The notes under the pieces were generated by a model that was given only the letters and a program-made list of their open reading frames with translations, searched no databases and was not told where the DNA came from. The position numbers and the translations under genes were made by a program. A DNA stretch of 64,000 nucleotides from Membranipora membranacea. Its lineage: Eukaryota > Bryozoa > Gymnolaemata > Cheilostomatida > Membraniporidae. The DNA is taken from NCBI GenBank assembly GCA_914767715.1, contig OU612067.1, positions 21,796,162 through 21,860,161 of the forward strand, written 5' to 3'. Of this stretch, positions 47,566 through 59,355 are shown one piece after another. How positions within the stretch are numbered: the stretch's first letter is position 1; each line of letters begins with the position of its first letter.

Positions 47566-50500
47566 AAAATACCCCCCCCCCCCAAAACTAAGTTATATTT
47601 GCTTAGTCAAACTGACTATGCTGTAGGTGTAGCATATAGTGCTAGGTAACTCAGTAATGCATCCATCTCTCAAGATCGTTTTGGCCAACAAAGTATATTT
47701 ATGTACATGTCATACTGCTATTATATAACTTACATATTTGTGTGTAAAACTTTGATAAAATGATTGATTGATTGATTGATCGATATTGATTGATTGATTA
47801 GCTACCACAAAGATTAAATGTTGCAAGTAAAGGATGCATATACTTTATCATAAAAGGAGCTTGCTACTTGAGTATTGAACTTGCATTTTAAAAAGTATCT
47901 CATTGACCATAATGCACATTTGCCTCATGATCCATATTCGCCTTAAGAAGCAGTCTACTCAAGAAATCTACTCGTGCACTTCCTGTTTGTTTGCTAACTT
48001 ACCTATATATTGATGTATTTTCTTTTGTAGTTTCACAGCTGTACATAAGACAGAAGTGATTAAGAACACACTGGACCCCACATGGAGGGAGATGATGGTC
48101 AGTGTAGGCACTTTCTGTAATGGAGATAAAGCTAGGACACTCAAAGTAGAATGTTATGACTGGGATAGTGACGGAAGGTGCGTTTGTTTCTTATTACTTT
48201 ATATTTGTCGACCAAGATACATTTAAAGTGGTCAGGAATTTGTAAATTCCTATTCCAGATTATAGTAATTGAATCACAATTGATGGTTTGCCAATATGGT
48301 GAACTGTGGTATGTTGCCTTGAAAGATTTCAGCGACAAGTTTAGATTTGATATTGTTTTTTTTTCAAATATCCGACCGGATATCTTCTTCCTACTTGTTG
48401 TTTGCGTCACAGAGCACTTTAGGTAAATACTCAGTGAAAAATCCGTCATAACAACACCCTCCAGTTAAAGTGCAAATAAACCGCTAATAGACTGTTTCTG
48501 AGCGTAAATCTGAGCCTACTTTCGGAGCTGTCCTCTCTCCATTTAGCTAATCAATTGTTTCCCTTGCTGTCTAAATTCTTAGTATGATAATTTTAGTGAT
48601 TTTATTCCGCTCAGTGTTTTGTATGTGGTTTTTTTTATCAAATTTGCAGCAGGTAATAGCATTTCATCATTTACTCTTGATAAGTTCAACCTGTATGTAT
48701 GGGCCTTATTAAGAGCCAAGAATCAGTAAGTCTAGTATGCTACTGCCATCGTTCTGCAGTCTGCAGTTTCAACTGATTGACCCTCATATTAATATCTTAA
48801 TACAATAAGATGAGAGACTGATAACCTCGTCGCAAAACTCGAATAGAGTATACCTTAAACTGATTGTAGGTGCTGCGGGTAGTTTGGTTTTATGTTTGAA
48901 TTTAGATTGGCTCTTGATGCCCTACATTTAGTTGCCTCTCTTAGGGCAAAGCACAGTACAAACTAGTAGTATTACAGTAGGACCATTGCCCCGGCTGGGG
49001 GGGAGGGGGTCGGACGGTGGGCAAGAGTCTGGGGGGCTCAGACTACCATTGAGTATAAGCAATAGCAAAATATCAAATATGGCTACATGTTATTAATTTC
49101 CTTCCTGTGTGTAACTTTTGATGGATCTACAATTCCACATATTGAGAGAACACTGGACTTCTCCGTAATACGTTGACTTGTAGCTCCATCCTCCTGTCCT
49201 ATCTCGATAATCTCACTAATCTATGTATTGCGTTTGTTTCCCTCAGCCACGACTTGATAGGCGTTTTCCTCACCAACGTCAACGAGTTAGCAAAGCACAG
49301 CGTAAACTTTGAACTTGTGAACCCAAAGAAGACCAAGAAGAAGAAATATGTAAACTCTGGTGTGGTAAGATTCCAGCGTCCATAGTAGTCTACGTGCTCA
49401 GACAGCTCCATTGCGAGTAAGTGGCATTACATTAACAACCACCCATTTGCCCTCAAGAGTTGTCCGCTCCTTGTTTTGCGTGGTTGATAATGTAATGCCA
49501 CTAACTCGCAACGGAGCCGTCTGAGCACTTAGACTACATCCATATAGTCGTGTCTGTTAAGATTGTAGCTGATCATTATGCGTTCTCCTGAATTACATAT
49601 TCCTGAAGTAGTTGGTAAAGGATTTGTAGAACTGTTGACCTGATGCTGTCAGTTTGGTATTGATTTTCATACACGCCTGCAGACAATGTCCCCTCTTGCT
49701 CGCTATTTTCCCACGTTTACCCAGGATAAAATTTTAAAATGATTGCAAAGTCTTCTTCCGGTTCAGCCAACTACTCGGTTTGACTTTGACACAACAAGAT
49801 GACACAAAAATCCCTATTCGATGCCATAAGTAAATCTTACATAATATGTTTGATATGGAGTATGGGCCTTACTGAATATTACCGTCAGACCGCTGTATCC
49901 TCAAGAAGGTATTATGCCCATGTCATTGAGGATGCAGCAACCTGACGGTAATTTTAAAGATATTGAACTAACACTGGTTGTGTGGCCACGGCCGTCGGGC
50001 GAGGGGCAAAGGTCTGGGGGGCTCAGACTAGTTGTGTAACATTGAGAGAGTTTTTGATATTTGTCAGTGAAAATTTCATCATCAACCTCTATTTTCTCTT
50101 CCATTCTGCTTGTAGATACATGTAGACCATGCCAGGGTAGAGAAAAGTTACACATTTTTAGACTACATACAATCTGGGTAAGATAATCATACTACTGGCT
50201 CCATCTCAACATCAAATATATAATCAGTATGGTGTACCCAAAGACCAAAACATGTTATAGTCAGGCAGTAACTTATGATAAAGTTGTGTCAGATTTGCAT
50301 GGTAAAAATATGCTCTACTTGACATGAATTACTGATGGTGGAAAAAGTGCCTCCCATAAGGGAAGGTAACTCTCATTCTCTGCATTATGAGGTCACTATG
50401 ATCAGGATATGCAATACAAGAGTGGATCATCATTTTACATAATTTGCTAGAAAATGCGTTGTTATATGGAGATTTGTAATAATCCATCAGATGTGTTAAA

Positions 50501-51650
50501 CAAGTTGGAGTTATGCACTCAGTTGGAATTTTTTCTGTTGCTCAAACCTGAGGGTCTGTTTTACCAAGAATTTTTTACATGTGTAATTCACACAAGCTTG
50601 TTTTCCGGATACACGGGCTTGTCAATCAAGAAACCAAATTATACCTAGGGTGGTAAGGTAACCCTCCTGTCTTCTGTACAAAAGATGATTGAAATGAATG
50701 TCATCTTTCTTACTTACAAAATAATTGTGGCGAATATTATGTCATATTTTTCAAAAGGCTCCAAAGGAGCTCAAAACGCTGAAGTTTCATTATAACCGTT
50801 GAGCTTTGCTTTGAAGTTATGAGTCGGCCTTTGTTATAATCGCCCTCCCCTATATAATAAATAGAGAATTCGTAAACTCTTGAAGTTGTCCTCTCCCAAC
50901 ATATGAAATCATCACGTTTTACGTTGCTTGTCACTTTGGACACCATCTTGATTCGGAGTAGCATCCTCCTGACAATGGGAAAGGCGACCTCATGGATGGT
51001 TTCCCGGAATGTTGCTTTTTGAATCCTGTGACATCCTTGGGGAGATTTCGAAACCTCTCTGTTTAATTGAGATTGACCCTTCTGAAACACAAGGACAACA
51101 TCTGTAGTTCAGCAGATAATCATTGCTATTATACTCATAACTTGTTTTACATTTTCAGAGTTCAGCCCAATTTCACAGTGGCGATAGATTTCACCGGCTC
51201 TAACGGTAAACCATCGAGTCCTCAATCGTTACATTACCTCGGCCCCCAGATGAACCAGTATGTTACGGCCCTGAGCTCCGTTGGTACGATAGTACAAGAT
51301 TATAACAGGTATGAATCTAACATGACTTATTGTCTTATTGGTATGAGCTGACTAGCTGCTTGGGATTGATATCCCTTCTGTTTCATCCCACCCGATCTTG
51401 TGTTTTTTTTATTGTATGAGTTGGATAGCTGGTTGGTCAACCATCTAGCTGACTGATGTTGATATCCCGTCAATAACTCATCACCCGTCGCGCTTTGGAA
51501 ATCACAGTTTTTAAAGAGTTGTTTAAGCTTGGTCGTGTTGCTAACAGTGGCTTTCTGTTAGGGGTTGATAAAGAAATGCTTATAACAACAACCCTGGCAA
51601 AGTTTATGCACTATGACTAGAATTATCCAATGAACCACCTGAAAAAGTGA
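47566..51650 (+). repeat. Tandem duplication, right copy (copine exons 7'-10')
   Basis: Partner of 43313-47565, shorter by about 170 bp. Exons 8'-10' are closer to the copine consensus at several sites ([28 protein letters not shown]) than exons 8-10 ([28 protein letters not shown]). Confidence 0.9.
49386..49536. mobile_element. MITE-like inverted repeat, duplicated copy
   Basis: Same element as 45386-45536, carried along by the duplication. Confidence 0.8.
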
Positions 51651-51865
51651 CATACTATTATTGAGTGTAAATCATATACTTAATAATAATTATTATTAAG
51701 TCTATGGTGTAAATATGTCACGTTGATATGAAGTGGCCCTCATTTTAGGCTCAACATCAATAATGACTATGACTATAATTCTATCCCTCTCTGATTGACT
51801 CGGAGTTGTCTGTCTATGGAAGACGAGCAATGACAAACAATTATTTTTATTTTTCCCGAGAAAAA

Positions 51866-51937
51866 ATGTTGGTTGTGATCACACCAACTGAACTATAACC
51901 ATGGTTATAGTTCACTCGGTGAGATCACAACCAACAT
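51866..51937. repeat. Near-perfect palindrome, 34-bp arms
   Basis: atgttggttgtgatc..gaactataac, then CATG at the centre, then the reverse complement with a few mismatches. Confidence 0.9.
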
Positions 51938-52403
51938 AGGCTGTCAACAATGAAGGGAGTTCTTTGCTGTCAATATTTATTTATTAAGCCTGAGCAGGAT
52001 AAGCCAAGAAGATGAGGAACTTGGAGTTCTATGGAATATGCAAACCAAATATGAGTATGATACTATATGGCTATCTATATGTGCTTGAAAGTAATGATCT
52101 GATCTGATGATTGCAATGAACTCCTTAATAATGTAAGTACATGAGAGGTGCAAATCACCAATCCTCATGTGGACATGAAAAAATCCATTTTGTGATGTGA
52201 GTAGTCAGTAATAATTGTAACTACAGTAAATTCACCGGGCTTAGTCACATACATGTGACCAACCTTGGTGTTTTGTATTGGCCATATCAAGGATGAACCT
52301 GTTACTCCTTAGTCATATGTATGTGACTACACACATAGATTACATGATGATGATGATCAGAGTGAGTCACTGGAGCGATAATAATGTTCAATGTTGTGAT
52401 TGA

Positions 52404-52528
52404 CAATGATATTTATCCACCGGACTGTTGCAGAGGGTCACCTCCTTTGGAGCATAACTATAATATAGTTATGCTCCAAAGGAGGTGACCCTCTGCAACA
52501 GTCCGGTGGATAAATATCACTGTCATTG
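52404..52528. repeat. Near-perfect palindrome, about 60-bp arms
   Basis: caatgatatttatccaccgg at the left pairs with ccggtggataaatatcac.. at the right. The centre is aactataatatagtt, with essentially no loop. Confidence 0.92.
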
Positions 52529-52980
52529 AAAGAAATCAGACAGTGGCAGTGACACATCACCACCAAAATAAGAATACATATTATGTATTCTTATTTTGGT
52601 GGTGATGTGTCACTGCCATTGTCTGATTTCTTTCTTTGTAACCAAAAGGCACCTTTTTCTCATCTAACCTACAAATCTACCTACGTTGAGATATTGACAA
52701 CCTACATTACCAGACATCATCACTCTAATCTGCTTATCATCTGCCGTTTGGTTACAAAGAAAGAAATCAGACAGTGGCAGTGACACATCACCACCAAAAA
52801 AGAATACATATTATGTATTCTTATTTTGGTGGTGATGTGTCACTGCCACTGTCTGATTTCTTTCTTTGTAACCAAACGGCACCTTTTTCTCATCTAACCT
52901 ACAAATCTACCTACGTTGAGATATTGACAACCTACATTACCAGACATCATCACTCTAATCTGCTTATCATCTGCCTCATG
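52529..52980. repeat. Two further palindromes in a tandem arrangement with a shared spacer
   Basis: Palindromes 52529-52632 and 52743-52880 share the arm aaatcagacagtggcagtga and the centre acatattatgt. A 105-bp spacer (ggcacctttttctcatctaa to cttatcatctgcc) follows each. The whole is an inverted-repeat unit duplicated in tandem. No transposase is visible. Confidence 0.9.
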
Positions 52981-53208
52981 CTCTCCCCGAAAAGCGCGTC
53001 AGAGTATCCTAAAGTTAGTTAGAGTGCCCTGAAGCCATCAGCATGCGCCCCAACCATTAGCTACTCTGGCTGGCTAACCAACATGAACTTGATCAGCTTA
53101 CATCATGGTCTCGATTATCAACAGCTAATTGCTTGATCGTAACCAAACTTTTCGTGAAACACAAGCATAAAAATTTAATAGACAGTTTTTTTATGTGAAT
53201 CTTTCAGG

Positions 53209-54499
53209 TGGAACTTGGGACTTGTAAAGATGGCAATGGTAATGACTGCCCTGGTTTCCAGTCGACAGATGACATCTCTCAATACTATCATTGCCTCCAT
53301 GAGGCCGCTGCTCTCTCATCAGCAGCGGACAATGGTAACAGGTTATTTTACTTATCTAGTTTTCAATGTATTGTTATGATACAAAATTGCAAAGCATGTA
53401 TAGGTGTAGGCTTGATGTCATCATGGATTGGATTAGTACGAAAATCCATGCTGTCATCTTGCAGATCATTTACTAAATAACACCTCTGCAAACATTTATC
53501 TGTAAAGTGACCTCAGAGTGAATACAAGGAGTAAGTAAAATCTATCCTGTTAGCTGGTCAATCATTATTCCTGTCACTGCTACAGTCCAAACTCTCACAC
53601 CCTCTCATCCTCGCTGTTGCATTGGTTAACTTGATTTTTTGTATATAGGCATAGCTGTTAAATCCATATTCTCGACAGCATGGTGTAGTGGTTAGAATTT
53701 GAGAGTTGCAAGTTCGAGTCCCAGTCACTACTCATGCTGCTAAAGGAGGTGAGCTCTCCGGGCAATAGCCTAGCTTGCCCACCCTAACTTTGTACAAGTG
53801 TGCGCTGATTAAATGAGTTGTATCATTGATCTTATTTAAGCATATTCTCATTGGCCCCCCGAAAGGGGCAATGAATTGCAAATAAAGTGAATATTATATA
53901 TTTGACAGCTCTGATTTTCACACACATGTGTCTCACAGCTGAAGACTAGATTAGATCTAATTTATAACAAGCGAAATGATTATAAAAACTTGAAAACTGT
54001 TGAAGAGGCTGAATATGATGCAGATTTATTACATGAAAAGCGACACCCCACTCCCCCAACATGACAATCTCGATAAGACCTTTAGTCTGCTTATACTCTG
54101 TATGAGACATTTAAGAACATCTCACCCACCAGAATCAGACTATGTACAGTCCAACATACATTGTCAAGGCCCAAATAAGAGGCACATGGTGTCTGAATCT
54201 CCCTGCTTAGTTCATTGTTTAGGTCTTTGTTCTTATCTCAATTATCTTTCTTTGAAAAAATCCTTCCGCATATGTCAACAGTCTAATCAATCAACTTTTC
54301 CTGTGTTTTTTGATCATCGTATTTGTTGAATACCTCCATACGCTCATTTAGCTGTGTATAATCCAATATCAATTAGTTTTCTTTCACTAGAAACCTGCGA
54401 AAATAAGGAGCAAGGAGAAACCTTTCCATCCATGCAAGCTCTTACCCTGCTGCCTCTTGTCCAGCAGCACCAGGAAACACCAAACAGGAACTGAAAGCA
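53209..54499 (+). CDS. Two putative exons of an unrecognised protein
   Basis: 53209-53334 follows acceptor aatctttcag and reads VELGTCKDGNGNDCPG, then STDDISQYYHCLHEAAAL, ending in phase 1 at GTAACA. 54391-54499 follows acceptor tttctttcactag and reads in matching phase ETCENKEQGETFPSMQALT to a stop. The junction forms Glu. The first exon does not match the expected copine VWA continuation, and no family comes to mind. It could be a novel copine tail, another gene, or chance. Confidence 0.3.
53671..53905 (+). repeat. tRNA-derived SINE lacking the anticodon arm
   Basis: Box A tggtgtagtggttagaatt (53681-53699) is followed after only a few bases by box B gttgcaagttcgagtccc (53704-53721). The body carries gccccccgaaaggggc and ends gaattgcaaataaagtgaa. 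Confidence 0.72.
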
Positions 54500-57005
54500 A
54501 CCAGAGACTTAATCAGCTGAAGAAAGAGAACTCCTTACAAATTTCCACATCAGCAATCAATGTTTGCAGAGGGTAAGGATACTGAACTGATAATATTATA
54601 TGGGAGACTAATTTGTGGGCTCAAACTTTGCTTGGGTCACTGAAATGGAAATTCTATTTTCATTACCCTAACCGAACCAGTGTTGGGTTAGGTCAGGGTT
54701 TCAATTATGGAATGACATTTCCAGCAACCCAAGCAAACTATGAATTGAGCAATCAAACTAGTATGTACTGTATACTCTCTGAAGCCTTATCATAATTCTT
54801 ACTTTGCGATGTTTTATTATCAGGGTACAATGTGGTGTGTAGTGGTGAAATAGTTCGACAGTGATTATTCAAGGTTTCAAGAAGTATGATATACACTTAT
54901 TTGAAGCATATTATACTGTTCTTTGAACCTGGAGCAAACAGGCCCACAAAAACAGCTGGAGAACAAGTTTATCAAAAGGTTTGAGCAAGACAAAGCAGGT
55001 TAGTAATAGTATGATGAGTGTGCAATGATTGCGTATTGAAGCACCTTTTGAAAATAGAAACAATTCTTAGCCCTGATGTAACCATGCTATAACCATACCA
55101 CTCCTGTTTTTACACTATTCAGTCAATTCATTAGGACTTGGCAAAAAGTCAAAACTTGGGAATTTGTCTTTGGTACTAGTACTACCCCTTTATCATTTAC
55201 AGATAAAATCTTGGGGACTTGAGCCTTCAGGTATTCACTAAACACATAGCTAATCATAGAGATACTTACGTTTGTTTGCGATATTAATTAATTATATTAG
55301 CAAACTCAATCAGGGTGCTTGGTCACTGGGTGCAGGCCCCAGAGAACTGAGAAAAAGGTTCATTGCGTAAGGCAGCCCTCGCACCCTGTATTGATATGCC
55401 AAATCCTGCATATGGTCCCAAGATTGTCATTCTGTGAGAGTGCCATGAAATGGGGACAGACTTGGGTTTTTTTTGTGAGAAGAGTAATGTATTGGGATTA
55501 TTTTTCCACATTTTATTTTGAAAAATGACCACTGTGTGGAAGTTAACCTGATGTTGAACAGTGATGGTGAACTGAGGGTAATTCATCAATAGCTTGTAAA
55601 TAGACTTGTATTTTCCTGTACTGTAACAATGTTTGTATGTGGCTCCATTTCAAAAAGTTCACAAATCAACAACCAGATTTATGAAACCTAAATTTGTTAC
55701 AGTTAGAAAACACAGCAAGAACTCAATACTGTACTGTACTTATCTAAAGCAACGTCAAGCTTGGAGTTTCTGTGTCTGAAATTTGCCATTGTTCAGCCAT
55801 GATTTCATGAGTTTTATCATGTTGCATGTATTTATTGTTTCAGGCAGCACGGAAAAAGACATTGGAATGTGATTGCTGGTGATTGCGGTCCCTAAAGAAT
55901 GTTACCTGCACCTTTGCATTTTCACTAACAGGCCTTGTCCATGAAGGGTGCATCTATTTTCTGAGCGTATGTCACACTCTGCCAATGTATGTTTTGGATA
56001 AAATAAGTCTAAAAAAAAACAATTATTGGATGGCACTGCAATAAAATTTATATACAGAAGTTCATCAATATTGGTTCCTTGTCTTCTATTTATGGCCATG
56101 TTTGTGGGTAGTAATTATACAAGGCCTTCAGTATAAGGCATACAATCTGACTACAATGATGTATATCGATCAATTGTTTTTGTCAGGTTTTCACGACTTA
56201 TGTACGACTACTCATTCAAGTTCCACCTTAAGTTTTACTACCTGAAGACATGACAATGGGTCCCTCTCACTCCTTGGATGCACTACCAAGTAGCAAATGG
56301 CGCTTTAACTTAACTTAATCTCTTTTGATTGAAATGGGGATGTAGCGGTATATCCCATGTCTCTGCTAATAGTTGCATGACTATGAGCCTTGAAGAAAAA
56401 TCTTGTTTTGGCTTTGGATCTCTCATGTTTTTACTATTTTGAAGACTTAATATGTATTATATTTAGCAAAAGGTCTCTGTCTGTGCATGTTTTTGCTTCC
56501 ATTGGCAGTTGGAGATCTCCATTCCTGTAAATTGTAAATAGTGTCCTGCTATATTTGAATCAAGCACCCTATTCAGTTTGGTAACAGCTGCAGAATAATA
56601 CACTCTTGTTGAACTGTACATGGATTGGATTTTCCAAAAAAGGGGGAGATATGATGGCATCAGATCAGAAAAAAGGGTATGATACACCATTCCATTGGTC
56701 CAGACAAGGGTTGCTATATATATGACCAAGCCAAAGGACTGAAGTTGACTAATTCCTTGCTGTCACTGCTGAGGTGTGTACTACTCATCAAAAGTCACTG
56801 GATTATCAGGCTAATACAATATAAATAAGCAATGACGTGGCTTCACCCTTGCATGGGTTGGTGACTGTCCGCAAGCCCAATACTTTGTTTTAGTGTTCTT
56901 TAGTTACAATGAGAGAATAGCATTTTATTGTGGTCCGCAGCGGAAAAACACAAATCAAATACAAATACAATACAAATGAGAATGCAGTGCTGTGATCTTT
57001 TTGTA
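54500..57005. other. No gene seen; expected AKR last exon not found
   Basis: The region should hold the C-terminal exon of AKR copy 2 on the minus strand if that gene is complete. I could not recognise an (I/V)PKS motif. Confidence 0.45.
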
Positions 57006-57010
57006 ATTAC

Positions 57011-57683
57011 CTGAGCAGGAGTTTTCCCCCACTTCTCAGCGATGGAGTAGACAATTGGATCCCGAAGTATGAAAGGATGGTCTGGTGTATCAGTGACCCT
57101 GAAACATCAAACAAAGGCCAAGTCTCAGAACATATTTTATGCGGACTTGTTATGATGTACCTTAGTTTCCTCATCTGCTGTATTACCTGAGGTAAAGTTC
57201 ATCGGCCAGAGGACAGGGGACAATAAACGTATCGAGATCAGAGGTTATATGTGTTTGATCAATTTTTTATGCTGTTGGTGAACCGCCGGCTTAAACTCCA
57301 ATTAAATTGGATCATATTTCATCTACAACTCAGTGATATCATGATGCTTGAACCACAGTCAGCTCTTAATGTTTTGGAAGGCAATCAAGGCCTTAGAGGA
57401 TTGTCAGCAACCGGCTATCGATGTGGACGCCTTACTGAGCACTCTCAGAGTAGTGATGGAAAAAATGAGGAAATATGAAAGCTTGAGAATGAAAATAAGT
57501 AACAATGAAGATTATTTGTATAACTATGAGAGATAAAATATCACACCTGGCTATGGCTTGAACCTGTCATACTTACCATGGTCTATCTCGAGAGCCAATA
57601 CAGGAGTGAGCTGTCACAGTGATTCCATGCTTAGCACAAAAATGCCTCATCTTAGTCTGCTTAAAGTACGGGTGTACTTCAAT
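57011..57683 (-). pseudogene. Aldo-keto reductase copy 2, two exons, interrupted by an LTR element
   Basis: 57577-57683 (107 nt) carries IEVHPYFKQTKMRHFC..DRPW, identical in structure to 232-338. 57011-57098 (88 nt) carries HPFILRDPIVYSIAEKWGKT, the AKR segment that follows, and joins it in phase through Trp. Both exons are open. The sequence from 57352 to 57761 repeats window positions 1-410 with one 6-bp difference and a few substitutions. At 57762 an LTR element begins, so upstream exons would have to be spliced across more than 6 kb. No last exon was found downstream. Functional state unknown; probably dead or one allele. Confidence 0.7.
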
Positions 57684-57761
57684 CTTTAAAAATAGAATAA
57701 GTGGGTCAGTTGGCATAGATGAAGACATATGATATGCTTCTGATGATTTAACGGGTTATAT
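57352..57761. repeat. Duplicate of window positions 1-410
   Basis: About 97% identical, colinear, with a 6-bp gap in the stretch ggaaaa near 121. It ends exactly at the LTR element insertion point. Confidence 0.93.
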
Positions 57762-58769
57762 TGTGGGATTCCAGGGTTATGGAGTCACCACATTAACTCT
57801 CCGCTACTGAGATCTGTGCTCACGAGCTCGGTATGATGATGCTCACTATATGACACTGACTTATTTATATGGGATATCATTTGATTCGATCAAACACTTG
57901 ACTCCAGAGCATGCCTTTTAATTCTTATCAAGTTTAACATTAAACACAATTCAACTTAACAATGCAGGTATTATTTCTACAAGTCATATTTTCTAGTCAA
58001 TGATGCCATGCATGCTGGATTTAATTCATTTAACTCAATTAGGTGATGGTATAGAAATCCAACCAAATGTTATACTGTGCCATTATTAAATAATAAGGCG
58101 AGTTCTATTTCCCTATAAATATCACTGCTGTACAATAAATGAAAATATTATAATAAAAACTGTAAAACTTTCATGTTTAAAAACTGACCTGTCTCCAGAA
58201 TGAAGTTGCAAAACAAAGAGCGCTGCTTGACGACCAGAGGGTCGCCAAACAAATCAAATCAATTCAAATCCTTCAAAATCAATTAAAACATTCAAAATCA
58301 ATTATGCTTTCCATTGGTGAACCATGCTCTTATATAGCATGGTTCCAGACACATTAAAAAACTGCTGACGTCAATAAGCAAAAAAACAAGATTTAAACAC
58401 AATTTTCAATTACCACAAAAAGAGGGTTGATCGGCCGCAAGAGTGGGTTGATCCAGGGTTGATCAGCCGCAAGTGTTGGTTGGTGTAAGTTAGACATCAT
58501 GCTAATTCTGAATTGTCTCTGTTGGTGCCACCTTTACTGCATTGTCATGGTTGTCACGGTTCTGGCGTTAGGGTGGCACCGGTATTAAGAATAGAATTTA
58601 GATTTGCATATTATTTGCCTGTCCCTGATTCGAGGTGATATGCACTAGCTGGTAACTGCGTGTCCTCGAGTCGAGGTTGAGTGTACTGATGATGATGCTA
58701 GCTATAATATTGGATGTTCTTGTTGCGTCTGATGTTGATATAGAAATTATCCTGTTTGGTGCTGTAAAT

Positions 58770-59040
58770 GCGACATATGCACCCCCCTGGTTGCAATCGT
58801 CCTCGATTGCTATGACAATCCTTTGATCTGATGTTTGGATGCGACATCTGCACCCCCCTGGTTGCAATCGTCCTCGATTGTTATGACCATCCTATGATCT
58901 GATGTGTGGATGCGACATATGCATTCCCTTAGTTGCAATCGTCCTCGATTGTTATGGCATGTTATCCGCTCCCTGCTATTGATGCGACATCTGCATTCCC
59001 TGGTTATGATCGTCCTCGATCGCCGTGACATGTCACATGA
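58770..59040. repeat. Four tandem 71-bp units inside the LTR element
   Basis: gcgacatatgcacc/gcgacatctgc starts recur at 58770, 58841, 58912 and 58984, each followed by tcgtcctcgattg. Confidence 0.9.
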
Positions 59041-59231
59041 TCTGACAAGTCATCTGCTTCCTGTAGTCACGTAACATTATGGCTAGCCTGGGTACTGGAG
59101 GTCGCCAACCTCTCCCAGTGTTCTTTATCCTTTGTTTCTGCTTGTCCTGACGCTCCAAATTGGTCTGGTGCATCTGACGCTCCACTGACTCTGCTCCCTC
59201 ATTGTTAGTCTCCAGCTGCTCCAGGTCATCT

Positions 59232-59355
59232 TGTCCACCTTGTGTTCCTGGTTGTCCATCCTAACCATTGAATTCCACATCTCTAGGTTGTCATGTCCAC
59301 CTTGTGTTCCTGGTTGTCCATCCTAACCATTGAATTCCACATCTCTAGGTTGTAC
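59232..59355. repeat. 62-bp tandem duplication inside the LTR element
   Basis: tgtccaccttgtgttcctgg recurs at 59232 and 59294, with nearly identical sequence through acatctctaggtt. Confidence 0.9.

Larger units (their letters stand above)
39210..51308 (+). pseudogene. Copine (C2A-C2B-partial VWA), in-frame TGA and duplicated exons
   Basis: Copines are Ca2+-dependent phospholipid-binding proteins with two C2 domains and a VWA-like domain. Exons: 39210-39283 (start MAVPNFQLGQNAV), 39663-39750 (DVTSKSDPMCVLYM), 40207-40310 ([17 protein letters not shown]), 41184-41223, 41774-41882 (DYLGQFEANLGEIVSS), 42274-42406 ([18 protein letters not shown]), 43833-43979 (TAVHKTEVIKNTLDPTW), 45247-45364 (HDLIGVFLTNVNELAKHS), 46095-46156 (LDYIQSG) and 47090-47239 ([11 protein letters not shown]). 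Exons 7-10 recur at 48031-48177, 49247-49364, 50116-50177 and 51159-51308. All junction phases agree. Exon 2 has TGA at 39676-39678 where Leu is expected (LLD-stop-DVTSKSDPM). The remaining two thirds of the VWA domain was not found before 57000. Pseudogene is most likely; a sequencing error at 39676 would still leave it truncated. Confidence 0.85.

Noticed and set aside
53209-53480. Continuation of the copine VWA domain
   Set aside because: In no phase does the translation match the expected GFGA or FAP-x-I-N-H-V-A motifs.
58598-59031. Two minus-strand frames of 73 and 89 codons as retroelement proteins
   Set aside because: They arise from the 71-bp tandem repeat and have no gag or pol motif.
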